Of a DNA stretch of 64,000 bases, positions 49,998-57,528 are shown piece after piece. The notes under the pieces are model-generated. The model made no database searches, was not told the DNA's origin, and worked only from the letters and a program-made list of their open reading frames with translations. The stretch comes from JAWXBM01 sp034440115 (GTDB taxonomy: Bacteria; Pseudomonadota; Gammaproteobacteria; Xanthomonadales; SZUA-36). Each line of letters opens with the position of its first letter. The first letter of the stretch is position 1. The position numbers and the translations under genes are program-made. The stretch spans positions 1-64,000 of the forward strand of contig JAWXBM010000010.1 of assembly GCA_034440115.1 (NCBI GenBank), written 5' to 3'.

Positions 49998-50069
49998 TGT
50001 CTATAGACAATATTGCATTTAGACTTATTTGCATTTAGACACTTGCTTCTATAGCCATAATTGGCTATA
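49998..50069. promoter_or_regulatory. Cluster of palindromes and direct repeats upstream of the CsrB-like RNA
   Basis: Contains the perfect palindrome TGTCTATAGACA (49998-50009), two direct repeats TTGCATTTAGAC (50013-50024 and 50029-50040, period 16), and the inverted repeat TATAGCC-ATAATT-GGCTATA (50050-50069), which overlaps the -10 of the promoter. These are candidate activator and repressor sites; the classical GacA box TGTAAG-N6-CTTACA is not present. Confidence 0.5.
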
Positions 50070-50071
50070 GT
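50043..50071 (+). promoter_or_regulatory. Sigma-70 promoter of the CsrB-like RNA
   Basis: TTGCTT (50043-50048) and TATAGT (50066-50071) are separated by exactly 17 bases. Transcription would start at about 50079. Confidence 0.7.
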
Positions 50072-50078
50072 GTGTTCC

Positions 50079-50224
50079 ACAAGGTTGGACAGGGCATGGA
50101 TTGCCGACTCCAAAGCAAAAGGAATTGCAAATACTTGTGAAGCATGGATGCACTTTGCGGGTGGCGAGACGTCCGCAGAACGGTCAGGAACAACATGGAT
50201 GATGTTCCTGGCCGTTTTTATTTT
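50079..50224 (+). ncRNA. Putative CsrB/RsmZ-type small RNA (CsrA/RsmA sponge)
   Basis: A roughly 146-base non-coding transcript between a sigma-70 promoter and an intrinsic terminator. It contains six GGA triplets (50087, 50098, 50121, 50146, 50187, 50197). At least four are in hairpin loops: GGCA-TGGAT-TGCC, GCAA-AAGGAA-TTGC, GCA-TGGA-TGC, and the terminator loop with ACATGGATG, which is the known CsrA/RsmA target consensus. ATGGAT occurs three times. These are the defining traits of the CsrB/RsmY/RsmZ class, which bind CsrA and lift its repression of mRNAs. The exact 5' end and family are inferred; no coding potential is seen. Confidence 0.75.
50179..50224 (+). terminator. Intrinsic terminator of the CsrB-like RNA
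   Basis: AACGGTCAGGAACA (50179-50192) pairs with TGTTCCTGGCCGTT (50203-50216) with one G-U, loop ACATGGATGA, then TTTTTATTTT. Confidence 0.85.
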
Positions 50225-50252
50225 CCGATTTTGAAATTCACGCCGAAACGAT

Positions 50253-50280
50253 AAAAGCCGCAATCTAGTTTGCGGCTTTT
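50253..50280 (-). terminator. Bidirectional terminator downstream of asnS
   Basis: AAAAGCCGCAA / TTGCGGCTTTT with loop TCTAGT. On the minus strand it ends asnS (followed by TTTTATC); on the plus strand it has a run of seven T and backs up the small-RNA terminator. Confidence 0.75.
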
Positions 50281-50353
50281 TTTAAAGCTTGAGAGAAAAA
50301 TGATTCCTGGGCGTACTTGCAAGTTCGTCCAGTAATCGTTTATAGCAAGGGAA

Positions 50354-51754
50354 TCAGAACTCGGCTTTCCCCGGTACACGAGGGTAAGGGATGACGTCCC
50401 TTATGTTTGGCAGCCCGGTGATGTAATTAATCAGTCGCTCAAAGCCCAGCCCAAAGCCTGCATGCGGTACAGTTCCGTAACGGCGCAGATCCAGGTACCA
50501 GTGATAGGATTCTGGCTCGTGGCCCATGTCTTCCAGACGTTGACACAACACGTTTAAACGTTCCTCACGCTGTGATCCTCCAATGATTTCACCAATTCCT
50601 GGAGCCAATACGTCCATTGCGGCTACCGTTTTTCCGCCATCATTGAGGCGCATGTAGAAAGCTTTTATTTCGGCAGGATAATTCTTGATGATTACTGGCG
50701 AACCAAAATGTTTTTCCGTCAGGTATCGCTCATGCTCGGTTTGCAAGTCCAGTCCCCAAGCGGGTGGGAACTCAAACTTGTGCCCAGAATCCTGCAGAAT
50801 TTTTATGGCTTCGGAATAATCCAGGCGTACAAAGGATGTGTTTATGATGGCTTCAAGGCGGCTGATGGCTTGGGGCTCAACCTGTTCGACAAAAAATGTC
50901 ATATCGTCTTTGCAGTCACGCAGCACCACTCGGAAAACATATTTGAGGAAATCTTCGGAGAGATCAGCAAGATCATCGAGGTCGGCAAAGGCAATCTCGG
51001 GTTCAACCATCCAGAATTCGGCCAAATGCCGTGTTGTGTTGGAGTTTTCCGCACGGAACGTGGGCCCGAATGTATACACCTTGCTCATCGCCAGGCAATA
51101 ACCCTCAACGTTTAACTGCCCAGATACCGTCAGAAAAGCTTCCCGGCCAAAGAAATCTTTTTCAAAATCGACTTGGCCCAGATCATTGCGAGGCAGGTTT
51201 TCCAGGTCCAGAGTGCTGACCCGGAACATTTCGCCAGCGCCTTCTGCATCTGAGGTAGTGATAATCGGAGTATTGATCCAACAGTAGCCATTTTCATTGA
51301 AATAGCTGTGTATGGCATATGCCGCAGCGTTTCTTACCCGGGTAACTGCGCCGAAGGTATTCGTCCGAGGTCGTAAATGAGCTACCTCACGAAGAAACTC
51401 ATATGAATGTTTTTTGGGCTGAATTGGATAAGTGTCCGGATCTTCAACCCACCCTATGACCTCAACCTGGCTGGCTTGGATCTCAACTGCTTGCCCACGC
51501 CCAGCAGATTCAACCAGGGTTCCGGTGCAAATCACGGAACAACCTGAATTCAGTTTCAGTACCGCTGATGCATAATTCTTCAATGTCGAAGGCGCAACAA
51601 CCTGAAGGGGATGAAAACAAGAGCCGTCATGGACGTTCAAGAATGAAATCCCAGCTTTGGAATCGCGCTTGGTGCGAATCCAGCCTTTGATCGTAACAAT
51701 AGACCCAATGGCGACCTGACCTGAAAGAGCCGCCTTAATTGTGATATTCGACAT
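50354..51754 (-). CDS. asnS: Asparaginyl-tRNA synthetase
   Basis: A 466-residue class IIb synthetase charging tRNA-Asn. The N-terminal OB fold (GWIRTKRDSKAGISFLNVHDG) binds the anticodon; motif 2 is FRAENSNTTRHLAEFWMVEPE in two parts and motif 3 is GFGLGFERLINYITG. Presence of AsnRS means asparagine is charged directly. The gene is single, divergent from the Fe-S carrier, and ends at the terminator at 50253. Confidence 0.98.
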   Translation of the reverse strand: MSNITIKAALSGQVAIGSIVTIKGWIRTKRDSKAGISFLNVHDGSCFHPLQVVAPSTLKNYASAVLKLNSGCSVICTGTLVESAGRGQAVEIQASQVEVIGWVEDPDTYPIQPKKHSYEFLREVAHLRPRTNTFGAVTRVRNAAAYAIHSYFNENGYCWINTPIITTSDAEGAGEMFRVSTLDLENLPRNDLGQVDFEKDFFGREAFLTVSGQLNVEGYCLAMSKVYTFGPTFRAENSNTTRHLAEFWMVEPEIAFADLDDLADLSEDFLKYVFRVVLRDCKDDMTFFVEQVEPQAISRLEAIINTSFVRLDYSEAIKILQDSGHKFEFPPAWGLDLQTEHERYLTEKHFGSPVIIKNYPAEIKAFYMRLNDGGKTVAAMDVLAPGIGEIIGGSQREERLNVLCQRLEDMGHEPESYHWYLDLRRYGTVPHAGFGLGFERLINYITGLPNIRDVIPYPRVPGKAEF

Positions 51755-51862
51755 TTTTTAGTTGATCTGGCTGCGGGAAGCCCCAAATAATAAAGCACCT
51801 GCTCCTTTGAGCACAGCTCCGTGTATCATGCGGCTAATAAATCTATAGGATTTCAAAACAAT

Positions 51863-52186
51863 ATGGCAGTCACACTATCACCAAAGGCAGTCAACAGAGT
51901 GCAACAATTCCTGCAAAAAGACGGCGGTCAGGGATTGAGGTTAGGCGTTAAGCGTACCGGTTGTTCTGGCTGGGCATACACAGTTGACCTGGAAACATCC
52001 CCCGGAAAGGATGATGTTGAGTTTCAAGATCAGGGCGTAAAGATATTTGTTGCCAAGGACAACCTGAGCTTCCTGGATGGCACCAGGATTGATTTTGTAG
52101 CTGAAGGCTTGAGTCATACTTTCCGCTTTGAAAACCCAAACGTCACTGAAGAGTGCGGCTGTGGAGAGAGTTTTACCGTCAATTGA
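51863..52186 (+). CDS. A-type iron-sulfur carrier (IscA/ErpA family)
   Basis: A 107-residue A-type carrier that hands Fe-S clusters to apoproteins. The three ligand cysteines are in KRTGCSGWAY and EECGCGESF near the C terminus. Start at the ATG at 51863 giving MAVTLSPKAV; the purine tract TAGGA is rather far (13 bases). It is outside any isc or suf operon; no iscS, iscU or hscA is nearby, so it works as a stand-alone carrier. Whether it is IscA or ErpA cannot be settled by eye. Confidence 0.9.
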   Translation: MAVTLSPKAVNRVQQFLQKDGGQGLRLGVKRTGCSGWAYTVDLETSPGKDDVEFQDQGVKIFVAKDNLSFLDGTRIDFVAEGLSHTFRFENPNVTEECGCGESFTVN

Positions 52187-52355
52187 GGAATCGCGGATCA
52201 CTTGATCAAAGAGAGTCACAACAAAGCGGGTTGGCTTTACCAGTTGCCAGGTAGCTGCTATAGTTCGTCGGCTTTGTCTTAGGGCAAACACATCCTTGCT
52301 TTACTTTTCCCGTTCGAAGGATACATTTCCTGTGTGCGGGAGGAAGAAAGCTTAA

Positions 52356-52374
52356 CGGGTAATTGAATTACCCG
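52356..52374 (+). promoter_or_regulatory. Hairpin in rpsF leader
   Basis: CGGGTAATT and AATTACCCG are inverted repeats with one base between, about 20 bases before the rpsF start. This is where the S6:S18 autoregulatory RNA motif is found in many bacteria; I cannot confirm the full motif. Confidence 0.4.
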
Positions 52375-52394
52375 ATAATCCGTGAGGAAACACA

Positions 52395-52925
52395 ATGAGA
52401 CATTATGAGATCTGTTTTCTGGTCCATCCTGACCAGAGTGAACAGGTGCCGGCCATGCTTGAGCGTTACCGGAACCTGATTGAAAGCAAAGACGGTAAAA
52501 TACATCGTCTGGAAGATTGGGGTCGCCGGCAGTTGGCCTTCCCCATCGTCAAGCTGCACAAAGCCCACTACATCCTGATGAACATCGAGTGTGACGCCGA
52601 AGCTCTGGCCGAGCTCGAAGGTGCATTCCGCTTCAATGATGCGGTGTTGCGTCACCTTACCATTCGTCGGCAGTCTGCCGTTGTCGAGCAATCCTTGATG
52701 ATGAAGGCCAAAGAAGACAAGGACCGCACCGGACGCGATCGTCCGAAGCGACGCCACCACGACAGCGATGACCTGAGCGACGATGACGACGATCTGGATG
52801 ATGACGATCTGGACGATGATGACATCGATGATGATGACAACGCTGATGACAACGCTGATGATGAGACTTCTGCGTCCAGCAAACCCAACCGTGCCGGCGA
52901 CGAAGCCGGTCAAGCTGAAGCCTGA
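52395..52925 (+). CDS. rpsF: Ribosomal protein S6 with long poly-Asp C-terminal tail
   Basis: A 176-residue S6; the usual length is about 95-135. Residues 1-100 are a normal S6 fold (MRHYEICFLVHPDQSEQ, EDWGRRQLAFPI, AHYILMNIECDAEALAELE). Residues 104-122 are strongly basic. Residues 123-157 contain 24 Asp in short blocks (DDDDDLDDDD, LDDDDIDDDD, NADDNADDE), then a Ser/Ala/Glu-rich end. E. coli S6 has a C-terminal glutamate tail added by RimK, so an encoded acidic tail may play a similar part. First gene of rpsF-rpsR-rplI-dnaB-alr. Confidence 0.96.
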   Translation: MRHYEICFLVHPDQSEQVPAMLERYRNLIESKDGKIHRLEDWGRRQLAFPIVKLHKAHYILMNIECDAEALAELEGAFRFNDAVLRHLTIRRQSAVVEQSLMMKAKEDKDRTGRDRPKRRHHDSDDLSDDDDDLDDDDLDDDDIDDDDNADDNADDETSASSKPNRAGDEAGQAEA

Positions 52926-52945
52926 GCGCTGACTGGAGAATTCAA

Positions 52946-53170
52946 ATGTCGAGACATTTCAGACGCAGAAAGTTTTGCCGGTTCACCGCTGAAGGTGTAA
53001 CTGAAATTGACTACAAAGATATCAATACCTTGAAACAGTATGTGGGTGAGTCGGGCAAGATCGTGCCCAGTCGCATCACTGGAACGAAAGCAAGATATCA
53101 GCGGCAGTTGGCCATGGCCATCAAGCAAGCTCGTTTTCTTGCCCTGTTGCCGTACACAGACAACCATTGA
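52946..53170 (+). CDS. rpsR: Ribosomal protein S18
   Basis: A 74-residue 30S protein that pairs with S6 on the platform. It has RRRKFCRFTAEGVTEIDYKD, YVGESGKIVPSRITGT and AIKQARFLALLPYTD, matching the family over its full length. It is 20 bases after rpsF, in the conserved order. Confidence 0.98.
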   Translation: MSRHFRRRKFCRFTAEGVTEIDYKDINTLKQYVGESGKIVPSRITGTKARYQRQLAMAIKQARFLALLPYTDNH

Positions 53171-53200
53171 TCGGGTGTCACCGCATTCGGGAGAATTGGA

Positions 53201-53647
53201 ATGGAATTGATATTACTTGAGAAAGTACAAAACCTTGGCGACCTTGGCGAGAAAGTCAAAGTAAAAGCCGGATTTGGAAGAAATTACCTGGTGCCACAGG
53301 GCAAAGCTGTAGCTGCAACGCCGGCCAATATCGAGCGTTTTGAGGCCAGGCGAGCTGAGCTTGAAAAAGCCGCCAAAGATCGCTTGGCAGCCGCAGGTGG
53401 CAGAGCCGCTGCAATGCAGGAGCTGGTTGTTACCATCAAGGCAATCGCCAGCGATGAAGGCAAGCTTTATGGCTCCATTGGGCCGCGTGAAATTGCTGAT
53501 GCTTTGGTCATGTTGGGCCATGAAGTGAGTAAGCGCGAAGTTCTGCAGCCGGACGGTCCTTTGCGCCATGTTGGCGAATTCGATGTGCAACTGCAGTTGC
53601 ATGCCGACATTGACACAGTGATCAAAGTGGTTGTAGTCCCCGAATAA
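53201..53647 (+). CDS. rplI: Ribosomal protein L9
   Basis: A 148-residue 50S protein with two globular domains joined by a long helix. N-terminal MELILLEKVQNLGDLGEKV, GYGRNYLVPQGKA-like GFGRNYLVPQG, and the C-terminal GSIGPREIADAL are characteristic. 30 bases after rpsR and 109 bases before dnaB. Confidence 0.98.
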   Translation: MELILLEKVQNLGDLGEKVKVKAGFGRNYLVPQGKAVAATPANIERFEARRAELEKAAKDRLAAAGGRAAAMQELVVTIKAIASDEGKLYGSIGPREIADALVMLGHEVSKREVLQPDGPLRHVGEFDVQLQLHADIDTVIKVVVVPE

Positions 53648-53756
53648 AGGGTTTTGTTTCGCTGGGCTTGCACCGCGAAGCGACAACTCCTATTCTCTGA
53701 ACTGCAATCCGGCTCCAGCTGGGTTGCAGTTTTCTTCATCCGCAACAGTAGGTCAC

Positions 53757-55139
53757 ATGGCCGTACCCAAGACTGCATCGATTGAGAGCCTCAAGGTTCC
53801 GCCACATTCTATTGAGGCCGAACAAGCTGTTCTTGGCGGGCTGTTGCTGGCTCCCAGGGCATGGGAGCAGATTGCCGATGTTTTGCTTGAGGCAGATTTT
53901 TACCGCGAAGATCATCGCTTGATTTTCCGTGCCGTGCATGAGCTCAGTGACCAGAACAAGCCTTGCGACGCCTTAACCGTTAGCGAATGGTTTGAGAATC
54001 ACGGTCTGGCAGAGCGGATCGACGGTGGTGCTTACATCAGCTATCTGGCTTCATCCACGCCCAGCGCTGCCAACATCGCAGCCTATGCTGCAATCGTGCG
54101 CGAGAAATCTGTACTGCGCCAGTTGATTGACGCCGGTAGCATGATCACGGGTTCTGCTTACAGCTCAGACGGGCGGGACAGCCAGGAGTTGTTGGAAGAA
54201 GCCGAGCGGGCAGTGTTTGCGATAGCGGATCAGGGCGCGCGCAATAAATCAGGCTTTGTCTCCATTCAGGACATGATCAAGCCAGCCATGGACCGGATCC
54301 AGGAATTGCACCAGTTCGAAGGCGAAATTACCGGTGTGTCTACAGGCTTCATGGATCTTGACAAGTTAACTGCGGGTCTGCAGCCTTCTGATCTTATCAT
54401 CGTGGCGGGCCGGCCCTCCATGGGCAAGACCACCCTGGCAATGAATTTCGCGGAAAACGCAGCGATCAAGAGTGATGTCCCGGTTGCAATATTCAGCATG
54501 GAAATGTCTTCCTTGCAACTGGTGATGCGCTTGTTTTCATCTATGGGCATGATAGAGCAGGGACGTTTACGTACCGGTAAACTGGAAGATCTGGATTGGC
54601 CGAAACTCACCTCAGCCATGACTTTGCTCCACAGAAGCAAAATCTTTATAGATGAAACTCCTGCATTGTCGCCTGCCGAGTTGAGAGCGCGTGCGCGGCG
54701 CCTTAAGCGGGAGCATGACATAGGCCTGATCATCATCGATTATCTGCAGTTGATGGCTATTCCCGGCAACCGTGAAAACCGCGCCACGGAAATCGCTGAA
54801 ATTTCCCGTTCCCTGAAAGCGATCGCCAAAGAGTTGAATGTACCCGTTGTTGCGTTGTCGCAGTTGAATCGATCGTTGGAGCAAAGGCCAGACAAACGAC
54901 CTCTAATGGCCGATTTGCGCGAATCAGGCTCGATCGAACAGGATGCTGATCTCATCATGTTTATTTATCGCGATGAGGTTTACCACAAAGAAACTGGCGA
55001 GAAGGGCAAGGCTGAAATCATTATCGGCAAACACCGAAATGGCGAGACGGGCAAAGTGCCGCTCAGCTTCCAGGGGCGCTATTTGCGGTTTCAGAACTAT
55101 GCACCTGAGACTTTTTATACAGACCATGGCGATTATTGA
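53757..55139 (+). CDS. dnaB: Replicative DNA helicase DnaB
   Basis: A 460-residue hexameric 5'-3' helicase at the replication fork. The N-terminal domain begins PPHSIEAEQAVLGGLLL; the RecA-like domain has Walker A GRPSMGKTT (218-226), IFSMEMSSLQLVMR, and DYLQLM for Walker B, with LSQLNRSLEQRPDKRP following. No intein is present. Start at the ATG at 53757 (AGG five bases upstream); an upstream TTG at 53724 is less likely. Confidence 0.97.
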   Translation: MAVPKTASIESLKVPPHSIEAEQAVLGGLLLAPRAWEQIADVLLEADFYREDHRLIFRAVHELSDQNKPCDALTVSEWFENHGLAERIDGGAYISYLASSTPSAANIAAYAAIVREKSVLRQLIDAGSMITGSAYSSDGRDSQELLEEAERAVFAIADQGARNKSGFVSIQDMIKPAMDRIQELHQFEGEITGVSTGFMDLDKLTAGLQPSDLIIVAGRPSMGKTTLAMNFAENAAIKSDVPVAIFSMEMSSLQLVMRLFSSMGMIEQGRLRTGKLEDLDWPKLTSAMTLLHRSKIFIDETPALSPAELRARARRLKREHDIGLIIIDYLQLMAIPGNRENRATEIAEISRSLKAIAKELNVPVVALSQLNRSLEQRPDKRPLMADLRESGSIEQDADLIMFIYRDEVYHKETGEKGKAEIIIGKHRNGETGKVPLSFQGRYLRFQNYAPETFYTDHGDY

Positions 55140-55264
55140 GCTTGCCGTATTCGCCGATCACTCCTAAGCTGCTTTGGACAATTGCGAATTCAAAGAAGGT
55201 TTATAGTCTCAATTGGTCAGCAGATTGCCATGATTTGCCGGCATCTCCTGTTTAAAATCGCTCG

Positions 55265-56338
55265 ATGAGCCGAAATACCACTGCCCAAATCGATCTTGCC
55301 GCCATTCGCCACAATCTTTCTGTGGTCAAGAATCTGGCTGGTGATAGTCGCATCGTTTGCGTGGTGAAGGCTGATGCCTACGGGCATGGGCTGTCGCGAG
55401 TTTGCCGGGCACTGGATGATGCCGACGTGTTGGCTGTTGCAACCACGGGCGAGGGATTCAGTTGCCGGGAGCAAGGTTGGGCAGGTCGTTTGCTATTGCT
55501 GGAAGGACCTTCGAATGCCGAAGAATTTGATGATGCAGTAACTTTGGGGGCGGAGATGGTGGTGCATCATGAAAGTCAATTGCAATTGCTGGCTCAGCGC
55601 AAGATCAGTGCTCCTGCAGCTTTGTGGCTAAAAATAGACAGCGGTATGCACAGGTTAGGCTTTCCGCCTGAACGCGCAACAGAAGTTTTTAAGCAATTAC
55701 AACAACACTGTAATGGCCGTCCCCTCATCTTGATGTCGCACTTTGCTTGCGCCGATGACCGCAACAATCCAATGACTGAAAGGCAGATTCGAATTTTTGA
55801 CGCATCTGTGGCCAGCCTGTCAGGTGAAATGTCATTGGCCAATTCTGCGGCCATTTTGAATTTTCCCCAAAGTCACAGGGATTATGTCAGGCCGGGAATC
55901 ATGTTGTATGGTGTTTCACCGTGCACAGACCGATCAGCAGCGGATATTGGCCTGCAACCTGCCATGAATTTGGGTTGCGACTTGATTGCCATCAATCAGG
56001 TGAGCGAAGGTGAATCCATAGGTTATGGGGCGGGCTTTATTTGCCCGCATGACATGCTGGTGGGCGTGGCGGCAATCGGTTACGGCGATGGCTATCCCCG
56101 CCATGCAGAGAACGGCACACCGGTATTGGTCAATGGTCAGCGTGCCGCCCTGACAGGGCGGGTATCCATGGACATGATCACCATTGATTTGACTCACCTG
56201 GAAAATGCTCAGGTTGGCGACCGGGTGACACTGTGGGGCGCAGGTCTTCCTGTGGAAGAAGTGGCTCAATGGGCAAACGCCATTCCGTATGAGTTGATTT
56301 GTGGTGTAACCGCCCGGGTCAAGGCCATCATGGTTTAA
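55265..56338 (+). CDS. alr: Alanine racemase
   Basis: A 357-residue PLP enzyme making D-alanine for peptidoglycan. The PLP-binding Lys35 lies in VVKADAYGHGL; RPGIMLYGVSP and the second-base Tyr region ESIGYGAGF are present, as are GYGDGYPR and GRVSMDMI. It follows dnaB by 125 bases, the classic dnaB-alr order, and is convergent with pspF across 17 bases. Confidence 0.97.
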   Translation: MSRNTTAQIDLAAIRHNLSVVKNLAGDSRIVCVVKADAYGHGLSRVCRALDDADVLAVATTGEGFSCREQGWAGRLLLLEGPSNAEEFDDAVTLGAEMVVHHESQLQLLAQRKISAPAALWLKIDSGMHRLGFPPERATEVFKQLQQHCNGRPLILMSHFACADDRNNPMTERQIRIFDASVASLSGEMSLANSAAILNFPQSHRDYVRPGIMLYGVSPCTDRSAADIGLQPAMNLGCDLIAINQVSEGESIGYGAGFICPHDMLVGVAAIGYGDGYPRHAENGTPVLVNGQRAALTGRVSMDMITIDLTHLENAQVGDRVTLWGAGLPVEEVAQWANAIPYELICGVTARVKAIMV

Positions 56339-56355
56339 GCACAAGCCGAGTCGCT

Positions 56356-57393
56356 TCAGTCCGATGCAGCCTGCTGTTCATCCTCACTGTTTGATCCATC
56401 CGTCAGATCATACTTGCGCAAGTAGCCACGCAACTGATGGTAGGTCATGCCAAGATACTCTGCGGTTTTCTTCTGGTTGAAGCGCGACCGTTCCAACGCA
56501 TCCTGCAATAAATTAATTTCCATCTGCTGTACATGTTCTTTGAAGTCGTAGGCTTGCTCCGGCAACATCGGGCTGGTTGACTCTTTGGCCTCAACTGATT
56601 TCTGGTGAGGCCTCCAGGGAGAATCGAATGGGTCAAAAGCAATCGATTCAATGGCCTTGGCCTCGCCCGGCGAGGTGTACACAGCGCGCTCGATGACATT
56701 TTTCAGTTCGCGAATGTTGCCTGGCCAGGAGTAACTCAACAGTTCATCTTTCGCTTCGTTGGAAAATCCTGAAAATACCGACATACCTAATTCGCCACAC
56801 ATCTTGACGGCAAAATGTTCTGCCATCGGCAGTATGTCTTCCTGTCGCTCACGTAAGGGGGGGAGGGTGATTACGTCGAATGCTAACCGGTCCAGTAAAT
56901 CCGCCCGAAACTTGCCGGTCTCAGTTAACGCCGGCAGGTCTTCGTTGGTCGCGCCAATAATGCGCACATCGCAACGGATGGTTTCAGATCCGCCCACACG
57001 CTCAAGTTCGCCATACTCGATCACTCGAAGAATTTTTTCCTGTACCCGGTCTGAGGTGTTGGCCAGCTCGTCCAGGAAAATGCTGCCTTGATGGGCCATC
57101 TCGAATCGACCCATACGCCGTTTCAAGGCGCCAGTAAATGAACCCGCTTCGTGGCCAAACAGCTCACTTTCAAGCAGGGAATCGGTCAATGCGGCACAAT
57201 TGAGCTTGACGTAAGGTTTGTCCCAGCGGGGCGAGAGGTAGTGAATGCGTGCAGCAATCAGTTCTTTGCCGGTGCCGCGCTCACCAATGACTATAACCGG
57301 GCGATTGAGTTGTGCCACCTTGGAAACGCGCTCGAGGATTTCCTGGAATGCAGGTGCTTCGCCGATCAGTTGTTGGTCTTCCACTCTGTTCAT
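56356..57393 (-). CDS. pspF: PspF-like sigma-54 transcriptional activator
   Basis: A 345-residue enhancer-binding AAA+ protein without an N-terminal sensory domain, the PspF layout. It has Walker A GERGTGKE (37-44), the sigma-54 loop GSFTGA (84-89; canonical GAFTGA), Walker B IFLDEL (105-110), the R-finger region FRADLLDRLAFD, and a C-terminal Fis-type HTH (NQKKTAEYLGMTYHQLRGYL). PspF activates the phage-shock operon and is held by PspA. No pspABC lies next to it here, and I see no clear -24/-12 site in the intergenic region towards radA. The N-terminal tip has a valid start at 57393. Confidence 0.9.
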   Translation of the reverse strand: MNRVEDQQLIGEAPAFQEILERVSKVAQLNRPVIVIGERGTGKELIAARIHYLSPRWDKPYVKLNCAALTDSLLESELFGHEAGSFTGALKRRMGRFEMAHQGSIFLDELANTSDRVQEKILRVIEYGELERVGGSETIRCDVRIIGATNEDLPALTETGKFRADLLDRLAFDVITLPPLRERQEDILPMAEHFAVKMCGELGMSVFSGFSNEAKDELLSYSWPGNIRELKNVIERAVYTSPGEAKAIESIAFDPFDSPWRPHQKSVEAKESTSPMLPEQAYDFKEHVQQMEINLLQDALERSRFNQKKTAEYLGMTYHQLRGYLRKYDLTDGSNSEDEQQAASD

Positions 57394-57528
57394 ATTTGAA
57401 TTTCTCGCCCACAGGGCTGTAGCTCAGGATCTATTGTAAGAAAAACACTTGCTCTGCGTCTTGGGCTGGAGGTCATGGTCGCAATCTGTTACAAGTTTGC
57501 AGTTGCTGATGCAGTTCAAGGGATTACC

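Noticed and set aside
49968..50079. Classical GacA box for the small RNA
   Set aside because: TGTAAG-N6-CTTACA was not found; only unrelated palindromes are present, so GacA control is not claimed.
57394..57528. Sigma-54 promoter between pspF and radA
   Set aside because: No TGGCAC-N5-TTGC-like sequence could be found in the short intergenic stretch.
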